From a virus: a DNA stretch of 64,000 nucleotides. The number at the start of each line of letters is the position of its first letter. Position 1 is the stretch's first letter. This document shows, in pieces, positions 50,416 to 58,647 of the stretch. The notes below the pieces were generated by a model that had not been told where the DNA came from, did not search any database, and saw only the letters and a program-made list of their open reading frames with translations. The stretch lies in the IMG/VR virus record IMGVR_UViG_3300037337_000032, positions 1 to 64,000 of that record; one strand, given 5' to 3'. A program made the translations under genes and the position numbers.

Positions 50416-50670
50416 TTAGTATTGTCCAGACTCTATTGTCTGTTGTTCTAATAATCTAGTTGCTTTCCATTTTTGATCTGCAACAGAATACACTAAGATA
50501 GAACCCTCTAGCTTATCTGTAGTATCTACATCGGCAGCATCTGCTAGATTTTGAATACCATCTGCCCCGGGTGGCCCTTGTTCAGCTGTAGTAATAACTG
50601 AAGTACTAGTGGGGGCTTCATCTATAATTATAGTCTCGTATACTGTATCTACGAGTACATCAGTTGTCAT
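50416..50670 (-). CDS. Short fibre-like protein with a GPPG motif, 84 aa
   Basis: Begins MTTDVLVDTVYETIIIDEAP and contains EQGPPGADGIQN, like the start of the collagen-like protein at 55882-56352 (ISIAEQGVPGAQG). C-terminal VYSVADQKWKATRLLEQQ resembles the fibre block YSSVDDRWN. Probably a small tail appendage protein. Confidence 0.65.
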   Translation of the reverse strand: MTTDVLVDTVYETIIIDEAPTSTSVITTAEQGPPGADGIQNLADAADVDTTDKLEGSILVYSVADQKWKATRLLEQQTIESGQY

Positions 50671-50712
50671 ACAGCTTCCCCTTTGTTTTTTGAATGAATA
50701 GGTTTATTGCAA

Positions 50713-51204
50713 TCATCTATGTGCTTCCCTGCTATTAAAGTAGTCTTTAGTTATATTTTGACCTATACTCATACAAATTGCAGCTAAATGGTGCGGCCCG
50801 AAATTAGCCGCAGACTGTAAATAAGGATAGGCTACCCATTCATTACAGAACCATTTATTACTTACTTGTTTACCGGGTAATACAGTAGCCAAAGCACCGC
50901 GCCAATCGTAGGTTTCATTTTTAGTGCAAGACAATAAATCAATAGATGCAATAACACTCCACTGGGGAACATCAGCAATTATCCAGCTATCTTTGGTAAG
51001 TGTCACTTGCTTAGAGCGAACACCCCCTTCACGTAAGCTAGAACTTGCAATTATTACCGAGCCATCTGCCTGTTCCGAATGAATAGCTTCTACGTGTGTA
51101 ACATAACTGTATTGACCCTTTTGTGCCAATTTTGTGAGTCTCCAACCAGACCTCACTATAAAGCTGTCCTTAGCGTGTGTGCCAACGTAGAAGGCTATTT
51201 TCAT
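50713..51204 (-). CDS. Permuted papain-like cysteine peptidase family protein
   Basis: 163 aa. IAFYVGTHAKDSFIVRSGWR, then YVTHVEAIHS (His) and, near the end, KWFCNEWVAYPYLQS with a candidate catalytic Cys following YDWRGA. His before Cys is the permuted NlpC/P60 (YiiX-like) arrangement found in phage tail regions. May trim peptidoglycan or be structural. It overlaps the next gene by 4 nt. Confidence 0.6.
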   Translation of the reverse strand: MKIAFYVGTHAKDSFIVRSGWRLTKLAQKGQYSYVTHVEAIHSEQADGSVIIASSSLREGGVRSKQVTLTKDSWIIADVPQWSVIASIDLLSCTKNETYDWRGALATVLPGKQVSNKWFCNEWVAYPYLQSAANFGPHHLAAICMSIGQNITKDYFNSREAHR

Positions 51205-51653
51205 AATTTTTCTGTGTAACTCAACGGCCAGCCGCTGGTGAAGTTGTAGGTACTTGGTGACATACTCTTCATAAGTTCTAATCTATGCTTCTCTGCAGTA
51301 ACAAATACTGCTTGCTCGCGAATAACCATAGCTTGAAATATCTGAGTAGCTATTTTACTAGTCATAGTAACAAAAGAGCCATCCATAGTCTTCCATTGCA
51401 AACCAGCGGGAATATTATCTCCCATAATCATTAAACCAAGGTGTTGAATCTTTGAGCTTGCATCGGAATGAAACCATTTACCATCCACTTCTGCACCTCC
51501 ATCTTGAACTCTAGTTCGGTGATCTTTAATAAGCTCCCACTCAATTGGGGTGGATTGTCTTAACTCTTCGTAGTTATCAAAGTGATTGCTCTGCATGAAA
51601 GCTGCAGTAGCTTGTATTGTAGCTCCTGTGCTATTTATTTTATATAGTGGCAT
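51201..51653 (-). CDS. Phage tail-region protein with DUF4376 domain
   Basis: 150 aa from ATG 51653 (AAGGAAAGTAAA upstream; a longer frame from 51698 reads through the neighbour). The block GKWFHSDASSKIQHLGLMIM ... WKTMDGSFVTMTSKIATQIF matches DUF4376, common in phage tail appendage genes. N-terminal LYKINSTGATIQATAAFMQS is also recurrent. Function unknown. Confidence 0.75.
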   Translation of the reverse strand: MPLYKINSTGATIQATAAFMQSNHFDNYEELRQSTPIEWELIKDHRTRVQDGGAEVDGKWFHSDASSKIQHLGLMIMGDNIPAGLQWKTMDGSFVTMTSKIATQIFQAMVIREQAVFVTAEKHRLELMKSMSPSTYNFTSGWPLSYTEKL

Positions 51654-51663
51654 TTTACTTTCC

Positions 51664-53409
51664 TTACACCATTGAAACGTAAACAATACGAGATACACCT
51701 GTAATAGCGATTACTGCTGCAGCTGTTTTAACTGTAAGATTCTCGTACATGGCAAAGTGCGGGTATGGATTTTGGTCTAGAGCTAAAGCAGCAACGCCTA
51801 CTAAACTCAACTCTGCTCCGCCCTGTGAACCTGCTGTTGCAGTTGCGAATTGAAAAGAAGTTGGAATTGCTGCAATGCCAATTTGAGTTGCAGCTAGCAT
51901 TAGAATCTTAGATGGCACCCCACCACCATACGGGTCAAATGCACCCACACGTCCAATGCCGTTAGGTACTGTAGTACCTGTGGTAATAATTGCCCGACCA
52001 CTTGTTGTTTTCAGCCAAGTTACCATAGCTGCTGTTGCTGCCATTGTGTTCGTAGCTACGTTAGATACAAACATAGCTGCTCTAGCATTAGCAGATGCAA
52101 ACATGGCAGCGCGGTTAGCATCTGTTGCACCGGAACCCAGTAGTCTTGTCATGGCGGCTTGTCCGCCAGTTAACGCTGCGATTGCAACGCTACTATTAGT
52201 AGCAACCGTAAAGTTTGCATGGTCAGCTAATGCGCCTACTGCTGCAACATTACCTGCAAAGGCAGACATAACAGTAGCGTTTCCTGCTATGACCGAGAAG
52301 TTTGCGCTGGTCGCAAGAGTGACCAGCGCAGAAGAGTTGCTTGAGATAGCTGAAACCATTGCGGTACTAGCCAAAGCTGCTGTCAAGTTAGCGGAATTGT
52401 TTACAAGCGCAGAGATTGCAGCACTGTTAGAAGCGATGGCGTTAGTTACAGTAGCGTTCCCAAGAACTCTGAAAAAGTTTGAATTAATTGCAAGTGCAAT
52501 CATGGTTGCCGAGTTGGTTGCCATTGCCTCGGAAGCCCCACCACTAGCTAAAACCTTTACCAAAGCCTCGGGGTCGTCTACCATTGAAATAAGCGTAGGA
52601 TATAATGCAGGAACTAACCCAGCTAATGTAGCAGCAGTTGCTGGAACGCTTGCGATAAAGTGCAAACTTGCCTTATATGCAATCCAAGCAGCAGGATTTG
52701 AGTATACAGCATCGATTGCGACTTTGGTATTTGCAATAGCAGTCATTGCATCTAGCACTGGAGTTACTACAGACATTGCTGTAGTAGATGCAGCAACATA
52801 AGGAAATGCTTCACTAGACTCAGCAAATAAGCGAATAGAGACTGGATTGTTTGCAATCTCCGACATCATTGTTGCATTCGATGCAGCTACACCAACAGAA
52901 GGTAAACTTGCAATTAAAGCCCGTGTAGCACGACGGGATGCAACTACTGCTGCCTTTGCCACTGGGTTGGCAATAAGAGCATTTATTGTAAAGTAGTTTG
53001 CAGGAACTAGACCAGCTAGAGTTGCAATAGCATTCTTAGAATTTACCTCATAATTAGCACTAGTAGTAAGCAACCTCCAAGCTGTAGGGCTACTCTCTGC
53101 AGCACGTAAAGCCCCGATATTTAGGGCCACTGCTTCCATAGCAGAAGGCACATCAAGTATAGATTTGCAAGCCGTAAAGTTATCTTCAGTAGCTTGTGCA
53201 AATACTGTATTTATAGCTGTAGTGCTGCCAAGTAATGTAGTAACAGTAGTAGAGTTCGAAGCAATCCTTCGGGTTGTACCGCGCATAGTAAGAAGAACTT
53301 TAAATTCTCCAAGTCTTCCGCCGTCTGTTAATGTAGTTTCTAGTTGTGAACCAGTAACACTGCCATTTTCAATTGCGTTTAATAGTCGAATAGCTCGTAA
53401 TGCAGGCAT
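51664..53409 (-). CDS. Large Ala/Asn/Ser repeat protein, probable tail appendage
   Basis: 581 aa. Many degenerate units of about 11 residues of the type A-x-N-S-x-x-(M/A)-x-x-(L/V)-x occur, for example NSAAISALVNNSANLTAALA, SSNSSALVTLATSANFSVIA. These predict a regular helical solenoid through about residues 50-460, followed by a GGGVPSKILMLAATQIGIAA domain. I recall similar repeats in tail-region proteins of aquatic phages. No enzymatic residues. Copy number probably varies. Confidence 0.7.
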   Translation of the reverse strand: MPALRAIRLLNAIENGSVTGSQLETTLTDGGRLGEFKVLLTMRGTTRRIASNSTTVTTLLGSTTAINTVFAQATEDNFTACKSILDVPSAMEAVALNIGALRAAESSPTAWRLLTTSANYEVNSKNAIATLAGLVPANYFTINALIANPVAKAAVVASRRATRALIASLPSVGVAASNATMMSEIANNPVSIRLFAESSEAFPYVAASTTAMSVVTPVLDAMTAIANTKVAIDAVYSNPAAWIAYKASLHFIASVPATAATLAGLVPALYPTLISMVDDPEALVKVLASGGASEAMATNSATMIALAINSNFFRVLGNATVTNAIASNSAAISALVNNSANLTAALASTAMVSAISSNSSALVTLATSANFSVIAGNATVMSAFAGNVAAVGALADHANFTVATNSSVAIAALTGGQAAMTRLLGSGATDANRAAMFASANARAAMFVSNVATNTMAATAAMVTWLKTTSGRAIITTGTTVPNGIGRVGAFDPYGGGVPSKILMLAATQIGIAAIPTSFQFATATAGSQGGAELSLVGVAALALDQNPYPHFAMYENLTVKTAAAVIAITGVSRIVYVSMV

Positions 53410-53419
53410 AATAAATTCC

Positions 53420-54016
53420 TTATTTAGTTGTAAATATTGCAGCTAAACGGATAGTTTCATCCTCGTCTAACTCATCTCTGAATGCTTCTTCTATACTGTT
53501 AATTGCAGCTAAAAAATCCTGTGCTGGTACAGCTAGAAGCCACTGACCTAATGCATCCGTAAAGCAAGTTTCATCGTCATCTGGCTCAATCTGTGTATTA
53601 TACCACATAAATAGACCAAGACCTTCAATTACTACTGAGTCATCTAATTGTCTCGGTAGAGCAGGAATATCGCGTAGCATACCTCTACTTTCATATTCAA
53701 GGCTATTCAGGGATGTAGCTCCGCGTGGGATTACCGTATCACCTTCACCCAACAGAGATAGACCGTTAACAGTCCTAATCGTTAGGCCAGACACAAGAGT
53801 GTCTTGCTTTAAGCCAATTGCTATCCCTTGTGCGGTGCTGATGGGCTTGCTGGCATCGGACGTATTACTTACGTTGTTTAATGCGTTTACGCGGGCTGTA
53901 GTAGCTGCAAACGTAGCCTGAGCCTCAGAAACTGCAGTATCTCTTGCTAGTACTGCAGTTGTAAGTAGGTTATTTGCGGTGGCTAAATCCGCTACTGTTT
54001 GTTCTAAAGTTGGCAT
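53420..54016 (-). CDS. Tail fibre-like protein, 198 aa
   Basis: A helical N-terminus (LEQTVADLATANNLLTTAVL) is followed by VSNTSDASKPISTAQGIAIG and GLTIRTVNGLSLLGEGDTVI, a fibre linker pattern. The C-terminal part is acidic and may be a globular tip (FMWYNTQIEPDDDETCFTDA). Function inferred from context. Confidence 0.65.
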   Translation of the reverse strand: MPTLEQTVADLATANNLLTTAVLARDTAVSEAQATFAATTARVNALNNVSNTSDASKPISTAQGIAIGLKQDTLVSGLTIRTVNGLSLLGEGDTVIPRGATSLNSLEYESRGMLRDIPALPRQLDDSVVIEGLGLFMWYNTQIEPDDDETCFTDALGQWLLAVPAQDFLAAINSIEEAFRDELDEDETIRLAAIFTTK

Positions 54017-54017
54017 T

Positions 54018-54200
54018 TCATCCTCCTGTGCGAGTTATTAGCGCGGCTTGTGTATTGGTCATGGCAGTAACGATTTGGATTAGTGGCAACTGCACCGTAG
54101 AAGACATAACTGCCTCTACGCTTGTTCGCTGTGTTGTAAATAGCTCAACCGCTTCGGTTACTACAGCTGTAAGTTCGATAATAGTTATATCTGTGCTCAT
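54018..54200 (-). CDS. Hypothetical protein, 60 aa
   Basis: ATG overlaps the stop of the upstream 66-aa gene. Thr/Val-rich (STDITIIELTAVVTEAVELF), possibly one amphipathic helix pair. No homology recognised; coupled to its neighbours. Confidence 0.5.
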   Translation of the reverse strand: MSTDITIIELTAVVTEAVELFTTQRTSVEAVMSSTVQLPLIQIVTAMTNTQAALITRTGG

Positions 54201-54397
54201 AATTCCCCCGAAATAAGTTGCGCCATATATATGTTCTGAAACCTGATGGTGTTGTACGCTCTAGCTATTTCAACTTTTGCAATATGTGACACCTGTGGTA
54301 TATTTATCTGAAAAAAGTCACTCGGATGATTCAATTCCATGTATTCAATCGTAGCCAATATTGAATGCCCGGTACTGATAAATTGAAAATTCAGCAT
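54197..54397 (-). CDS. Hypothetical protein, 66 aa
   Basis: Starts 2 nt after the large GC-richer gene upstream and overlaps the next gene by 4 nt. Begins MLNFQFISTGHSILATIEYM. No motif. Part of the appendage block. Confidence 0.5.
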   Translation of the reverse strand: MLNFQFISTGHSILATIEYMELNHPSDFFQINIPQVSHIAKVEIARAYNTIRFQNIYMAQLISGEL

Positions 54398-54399
54398 GA

Positions 54400-55869
54400 T
54401 TATGTTGAAATCAATGAAACGCTAAAATCAGGAGAAGTAGCCGTAGGCGTAACATCATTATTGGCTGCACCCAGCGTCATAGTAGCCCCGATACCGTTAG
54501 AGAAAGCAAAGCCCTCTACTGGTAGTGGATAAACCAAAGTACCGCTCGCCGGTAAGCTGCAAACAATCACGGGCGTACCGTTACCAGCTGTTGGTACGGA
54601 AGCAGTATCATACAATTTTAAGTGCCGTGCTGTTGCTGTGTAGTTCGTAAATACCACGGTGCGCAAGATAGCGGGCACGTTGCGGATGGAAACAGAGTTC
54701 ACATTCACCGCTCCCTGATTCCCCAATATAAACAACGGGATTAGCGCATCCGCCGACGCTGGTAATGACCGAACCGAGCCTATTACGTTTGATCCAGCGG
54801 GAAGCGCACCGAACGAGACAGGAACCAAGTCGTCTGTGGCAATAGACACTCGTTGTACGCCTGCACCACGCACACCGCCACCAGTAGCGACTACCGTGCC
54901 GAGGATTTCCATCAACGCCGAAGGCGAGTTGTTCAGCTGGGTGGCGGCAGGAATAGTGCCAAACGCAGTATCAAGTTCAAACAACGCTGTTAATGAACCA
55001 CTGTTAAGGAATGTGACCCGAATATAGTTGCCGTTGATAACACCCGAACGGGCGAACCCGACATTCGCCGAAACAGCGTAAGCCAAAGTTTGATTTACTT
55101 TTGTGCCCAACTCGTCGGAGAACTGTTCAATCGTAATCACGCCATCCTTGTCAGAGAACGCCAAAATGATGAACGCCTGCTGAGACACAATCGACTCAAC
55201 AGCACCAACGAACGATGCACCCGAAGCTAGCTGGGCCGAAGACGAGTTAGCCGTACTGAAATGGTATACCTGACCTGCAGGTATCACGTTTAGATTTTTC
55301 TGGCCGGTGCCTGCCTCTGTTGTTTCCAGCAGGTTTCCCGCTCCGTCTGCGAGTCTTACAACGCCAATAGCCTTCGTGGTTTCGGCCGCCAGCGTAACTG
55401 AACCAACTGCCGAAATCTGCCCGTTGGTGTTGAGTTCTTTGTACCCAAACGCCACACCCTGGATGATGCCGGACGTAAATGCAATCACGCGGACTCGCAA
55501 AAACTTCATACTGATCGGTACGGTAATGATTGCGTTGGCTGTTGCTGACAGCACGTATGGCGAAAGGATAACCCCCATGTCCTGCACGGTCAGCGGGACG
55601 AACGTCCCGTTATCATTCGATCCCTGAAACTGAACCGAACCCACCCACGTACCAGTGAGTTGCACCGAGATGAACTTATAGGCGGATGCGTCAAACGAAG
55701 CGATCAGGTCGTTGTTGGCTACTGTTACGTTTGATACCTCAATGCTGATCGGCAGCGATGGGACTATCTCAACACCTGCGCTGTCGTATTGTGTAACACG
55801 AATAGCCTTGCTAATCGCATCTATTGTTGCTAGGTCACTTGACGTACCCGACTTTATTTCTACAGCCAT
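54400..55869 (-). CDS. Virion structural / appendage protein with unusually high GC
   Basis: 489 aa. Beta-rich, Ser/Ala/Val/Thr-rich, with GSVQFQGSNDNGTFVPLTVQ, AAETTKAIGVVRLADGAGNL and GGVRGAGVQRVSIATDDLVP, a pattern recalled from structural proteins of mosaic phages. The nucleotide sequence is visibly richer in C and G than both neighbours, with CCG and GCG codons, consistent with recent acquisition. Function in host contact or capsid decoration is unknown. Confidence 0.7.
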   Translation of the reverse strand: MAVEIKSGTSSDLATIDAISKAIRVTQYDSAGVEIVPSLPISIEVSNVTVANNDLIASFDASAYKFISVQLTGTWVGSVQFQGSNDNGTFVPLTVQDMGVILSPYVLSATANAIITVPISMKFLRVRVIAFTSGIIQGVAFGYKELNTNGQISAVGSVTLAAETTKAIGVVRLADGAGNLLETTEAGTGQKNLNVIPAGQVYHFSTANSSSAQLASGASFVGAVESIVSQQAFIILAFSDKDGVITIEQFSDELGTKVNQTLAYAVSANVGFARSGVINGNYIRVTFLNSGSLTALFELDTAFGTIPAATQLNNSPSALMEILGTVVATGGGVRGAGVQRVSIATDDLVPVSFGALPAGSNVIGSVRSLPASADALIPLFILGNQGAVNVNSVSIRNVPAILRTVVFTNYTATARHLKLYDTASVPTAGNGTPVIVCSLPASGTLVYPLPVEGFAFSNGIGATMTLGAANNDVTPTATSPDFSVSLIST

Positions 55870-55881
55870 TTTATTATCCTT

Positions 55882-56352
55882 CTATTGTAAAAGCCAAGCT
55901 ACACCATATGTGCCGTTTGCACTGGCATTGCCCATCTCACCGTAAAGTGTAAAGCCAACACCCTGTACTATACTGTGTGCCGCAAGTCGTATAGGGTCAA
56001 CTAACATATCATCTACACTGTGAGACACTGTTGCTATGTTCCTCATACTAAGTAATATAGTAGAGGTTGCTAATATTGTATCAACACCTGTAATAATTAC
56101 TTGTGCTGTCTTACTACTTAATCCAAAATCTAATGTAGCAGTTCCTGCTGTACCATTTATACCTTGAGCACCAGTTAAACCTGTCGGGCCAATCTCTCCT
56201 TGTATACCTTGAGCGCCAGTATCGCCAGTTAAACCTGCAGGGCCAATCTCTCCTTGTATACCTTGTATACCTTGAGCGCCCGGTACGCCTTGTTCAGCTA
56301 TGCTAATAACTGTGGTAATACCCGGAGTCCCTACAACTACCCTAGTTGTCAT
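55882..56352 (-). CDS. Collagen-like tail protein
   Basis: 156 aa. About sixteen G-x-y triplets (EQGVPGAQGIQGIQGEIGPA and later GEIGPTGLTGAQGINGTAG) form a collagen-like shaft, followed by a C-terminal globular domain (LDFGLSSKTAQVIITGVDTI ... ISMRNIATV-like ... TYGVAWLLQ) found at the end of phage fibres. Imperfect DNA repeats underlie the shaft. Start overlaps the previous gene (ATGA). Confidence 0.8.
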   Translation of the reverse strand: MTTRVVVGTPGITTVISIAEQGVPGAQGIQGIQGEIGPAGLTGDTGAQGIQGEIGPTGLTGAQGINGTAGTATLDFGLSSKTAQVIITGVDTILATSTILLSMRNIATVSHSVDDMLVDPIRLAAHSIVQGVGFTLYGEMGNASANGTYGVAWLLQ

Positions 56353-56705
56353 CTAGTTACCTCTGGAGCTGCTGTAAGACTTCCCTCTATAACTCTAGTG
56401 ACTGTTCCATCAGCAAATACAATCTCTAAATCATATGCTGCACTTGAGAATGTATATGCAGTAGATACGCCAGATGGAATTACAATCTTAAATTTACCAT
56501 TTAAAGCATCGTGAATTTCTAATCTTAAGTTTTCTGTAGTAAGGGCATCTAGAATGGTAGTATCAGTTACAGTTCTTCTTATTTGCATTCTAGCAGTGCA
56601 ACCAGTAAGATTAACTGCTACAGCTGGTACTCCTGTTTTCCATTGGATAATTTTAACAAACGTAGAACCTTTGTAAATCTCCAGATCAATATGTGCGGGT
56701 TGCAT
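56349..56705 (-). CDS. Tail / baseplate-type protein, 118 aa
   Basis: Pattern DLEIYKGSTFVKIIQWKTG, VNLTGCTARMQIRRTV, KFKIVIPSGVSTAYTF, YDLEIVFADGTVTRVIEGSL: the known small beta-sandwich phage protein with a KGSTF start and a YDLE block, found next to baseplate or fibre genes. First gene after the promoter at 56763. Confidence 0.75.
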   Translation of the reverse strand: MQPAHIDLEIYKGSTFVKIIQWKTGVPAVAVNLTGCTARMQIRRTVTDTTILDALTTENLRLEIHDALNGKFKIVIPSGVSTAYTFSSAAYDLEIVFADGTVTRVIEGSLTAAPEVTR

Positions 56706-56730
56706 TTTTATTCCTTTTAAAACAACAATA

Positions 56731-56751
56731 ACCCTGAGTATTACTCAGGGT
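56731..56751 (-). terminator. Terminator-like hairpin just after a promoter
   Basis: Minus strand ACCCTGAGT (56743-56751) pairs with ACTCAGGGT (56731-56739), 9 bp with a 3-nt loop, then TATTGTTGTTTT. It starts about 5 nt after the expected start of the promoter at 56763-56791, as at the lysis cassette. Confidence 0.7.
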
Positions 56752-56762
56752 ATTTGTAAATT

Positions 56763-56791
56763 ATTATAGCATAGAATTTATAATAATTCAA
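56763..56791 (-). promoter_or_regulatory. Promoter of the tail appendage block
   Basis: Minus strand -35 TTGAAT (56786-56791), 17-nt spacer, extended -10 TGC-TATAAT (56763-56768). Confidence 0.8.
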
Positions 56792-56798
56792 GTAACAT

Positions 56799-57167
56799 TT
56801 AATGTTTATTTAATCTGTATCTTACACTATCAGGTAGTTTACCACCTTCACTGGTATTCCAGCCCATATTCTTAAAAGGTCTGAAAATACTCTCTATGTA
56901 GTATGCTTGAGCTGCTGTGCATACGCATAATCTAGATATTATAATATCTTCTATTGCATATTCATTAAGTACAGTATGTAGTGCACTATAACTACTAGAA
57001 GTACTTTTAGCTTTTCTACAGTGCTCTTTAAATCTAACCTCTATTTCTCTAGTAGTAACACCAACGTATCCTTCTGAGAATACGTCAGTGTGTTCTTTTA
57101 AATGCAGCCAATATACATAAGCTGTTTTCTGGTTAGCCTGCGATAGACTACCTACGTTAGCCTGCAT
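56799..57167 (-). CDS. GIY-YIG endonuclease
   Basis: 122 aa. The fold motif is AYVYWLHLKEHTDVFSEGYV, where the GIY and YIG equivalents are VYW and GYVG, then REIEVRFKEH (catalytic Arg/His region) and AYYIESIFRP (Glu). Such free-standing nucleases home into neighbouring genes. It is inserted between portal and tail genes and starts within the last codons of the portal gene. No DNA-binding extension is seen beyond GGKLPDSVR, so activity is uncertain. Confidence 0.8.
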   Translation of the reverse strand: MQANVGSLSQANQKTAYVYWLHLKEHTDVFSEGYVGVTTREIEVRFKEHCRKAKSTSSSYSALHTVLNEYAIEDIIISRLCVCTAAQAYYIESIFRPFKNMGWNTSEGGKLPDSVRYRLNKH

Positions 57168-58632
57168 TTTCTAAGTTGTTACTAGAAGTATCTGCACCTG
57201 TTGGCCCAAGCGAAGTACCTTCACCTGCTGTCTTAAAGCCGTCTCCACTTCGAGAAGTCATATCAGGCAAGTACTCTGCATTAGGTTCTTGCTCTGCAGG
57301 TAGACTATCTACTCCAATAGCTTCACGAACTCTATTTAGAACTGCACGATCAACTTCAAGAACAGAAGTACTTGCAAAACGCTGAATTGCTTTAGAGAAT
57401 GACTCAAGATCTTCAGCATCTAGGTTATCAAAGTCCATGTGACCCATTCTAGATATGTCCCATGAATTTAGTTCATAAGTTTGCTTGATCAAATCTTCGT
57501 TAATTACATCACGAATTTTCCTCAGCATTGCTTCGGCTGCAGTAGCTGAAAGTGAATTCTTAACTTGGCCTAAAGCATTAGATCCACCCCCAGACTGTCC
57601 TAGTACGAGAATATCTGCAAATAAGGAAGTTAAGATTGAATTCTTGTAGTACTCTTTAATCTTAGAAGTATCCATTGCTTTACTACCATTTAACGACAGT
57701 AGCTCTAATTCAAATAGAGGCTGTTTGGTATCTGGATCATGAGCTTGAGGTAAAATTAGAGCAGATTGTTGATTTAGCTGCATATTTCGCATTACGTTTT
57801 CATAGTACGATCTAATAGCTTTTTGATCCGTAGATGCATCTGCAGATAAATACTGCGGAGGTAGCTTTAGCACAGGAAGTCCAACTAAATCTTTAGCTAC
57901 ACCGTTAGCTTCAATCTCTTCGATTACACTTAGAAACCGCCAAGACAGATACGCATCTCTTAGCATGGACTTACCAAAAGGATCTCCTTTGTGCTTACCT
58001 GCTTTAAATAAGATAATCTTACTTCTACCTAAAATGACTTCGTTATTAGTACGTGTACTATAGCGATTATAGACGTCTGAAATAGCAGATAAATTCTGCT
58101 TGACGCCTTTCACTTCGTTACCATCTTCACTGAATATAAACTTCTCAATTGTCTCTTGACTTCTGATTGGTAGCTTTTTCCATCCAATGATACCGTCGTT
58201 ATATTTAGATCCATTGGATTTTAAACGCCTACGGTATACTTTTTCATGCACAGAGAAACCATACATATTTGCAGAAAGAGCTTCAGATATAAAGTCAGAC
58301 CAGCTGTACTCCTTCATATCTTGCATCATTTCATTTATAATCTCAGCTTCACGAAGCTCTTTAGCTGAAGCTCCAGCTACTGGTTTAAATATCCAATCAG
58401 CTTTTCCGATTAAGTTATCAAATAATGTTAAAGCTGAGTTAATTGTTCCGTGGTAAGACATTTGCTTATAAGTAGCAATACTGTGCGGAAAGTTCAACTC
58501 GCGTTTTAATTCATCGTTAGATACGCCATTAAAGACATTCAAACCAAGATAGCCTGTTTCACTTAATTTAAAACGCTCTGGATCTTCGCTAAATGATTTC
58601 TGTACTAAATTACTATTTGATTTACGTGCCAT
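57157..58632 (-). CDS. Portal protein
   Basis: 491 aa, usual portal length. DELKRELNFPHSIATYKQMS, MYGFSVHEKVYRRR, KFIFSEDGNEVKGVKQNL, ANGVAKDLVGLPVLKLPP and NQQSALILPQ fit the phage portal family (DUF935/gp-B-like order). The dodecamer ring at one vertex passes DNA and binds terminase. Located after the terminase as usual. GGAGCCGTTA precedes the start. Confidence 0.9.
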   Translation of the reverse strand: MARKSNSNLVQKSFSEDPERFKLSETGYLGLNVFNGVSNDELKRELNFPHSIATYKQMSYHGTINSALTLFDNLIGKADWIFKPVAGASAKELREAEIINEMMQDMKEYSWSDFISEALSANMYGFSVHEKVYRRRLKSNGSKYNDGIIGWKKLPIRSQETIEKFIFSEDGNEVKGVKQNLSAISDVYNRYSTRTNNEVILGRSKIILFKAGKHKGDPFGKSMLRDAYLSWRFLSVIEEIEANGVAKDLVGLPVLKLPPQYLSADASTDQKAIRSYYENVMRNMQLNQQSALILPQAHDPDTKQPLFELELLSLNGSKAMDTSKIKEYYKNSILTSLFADILVLGQSGGGSNALGQVKNSLSATAAEAMLRKIRDVINEDLIKQTYELNSWDISRMGHMDFDNLDAEDLESFSKAIQRFASTSVLEVDRAVLNRVREAIGVDSLPAEQEPNAEYLPDMTSRSGDGFKTAGEGTSLGPTGADTSSNNLENAG

Positions 58633-58647
58633 TAACGGCTCCTTTTC

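Noticed and set aside
51956-52801. Plus-strand frame of 281 aa opposite the Ala/Asn repeat gene
   Set aside because: A shadow of the regular codon pattern; no start signal and no recognisable protein.
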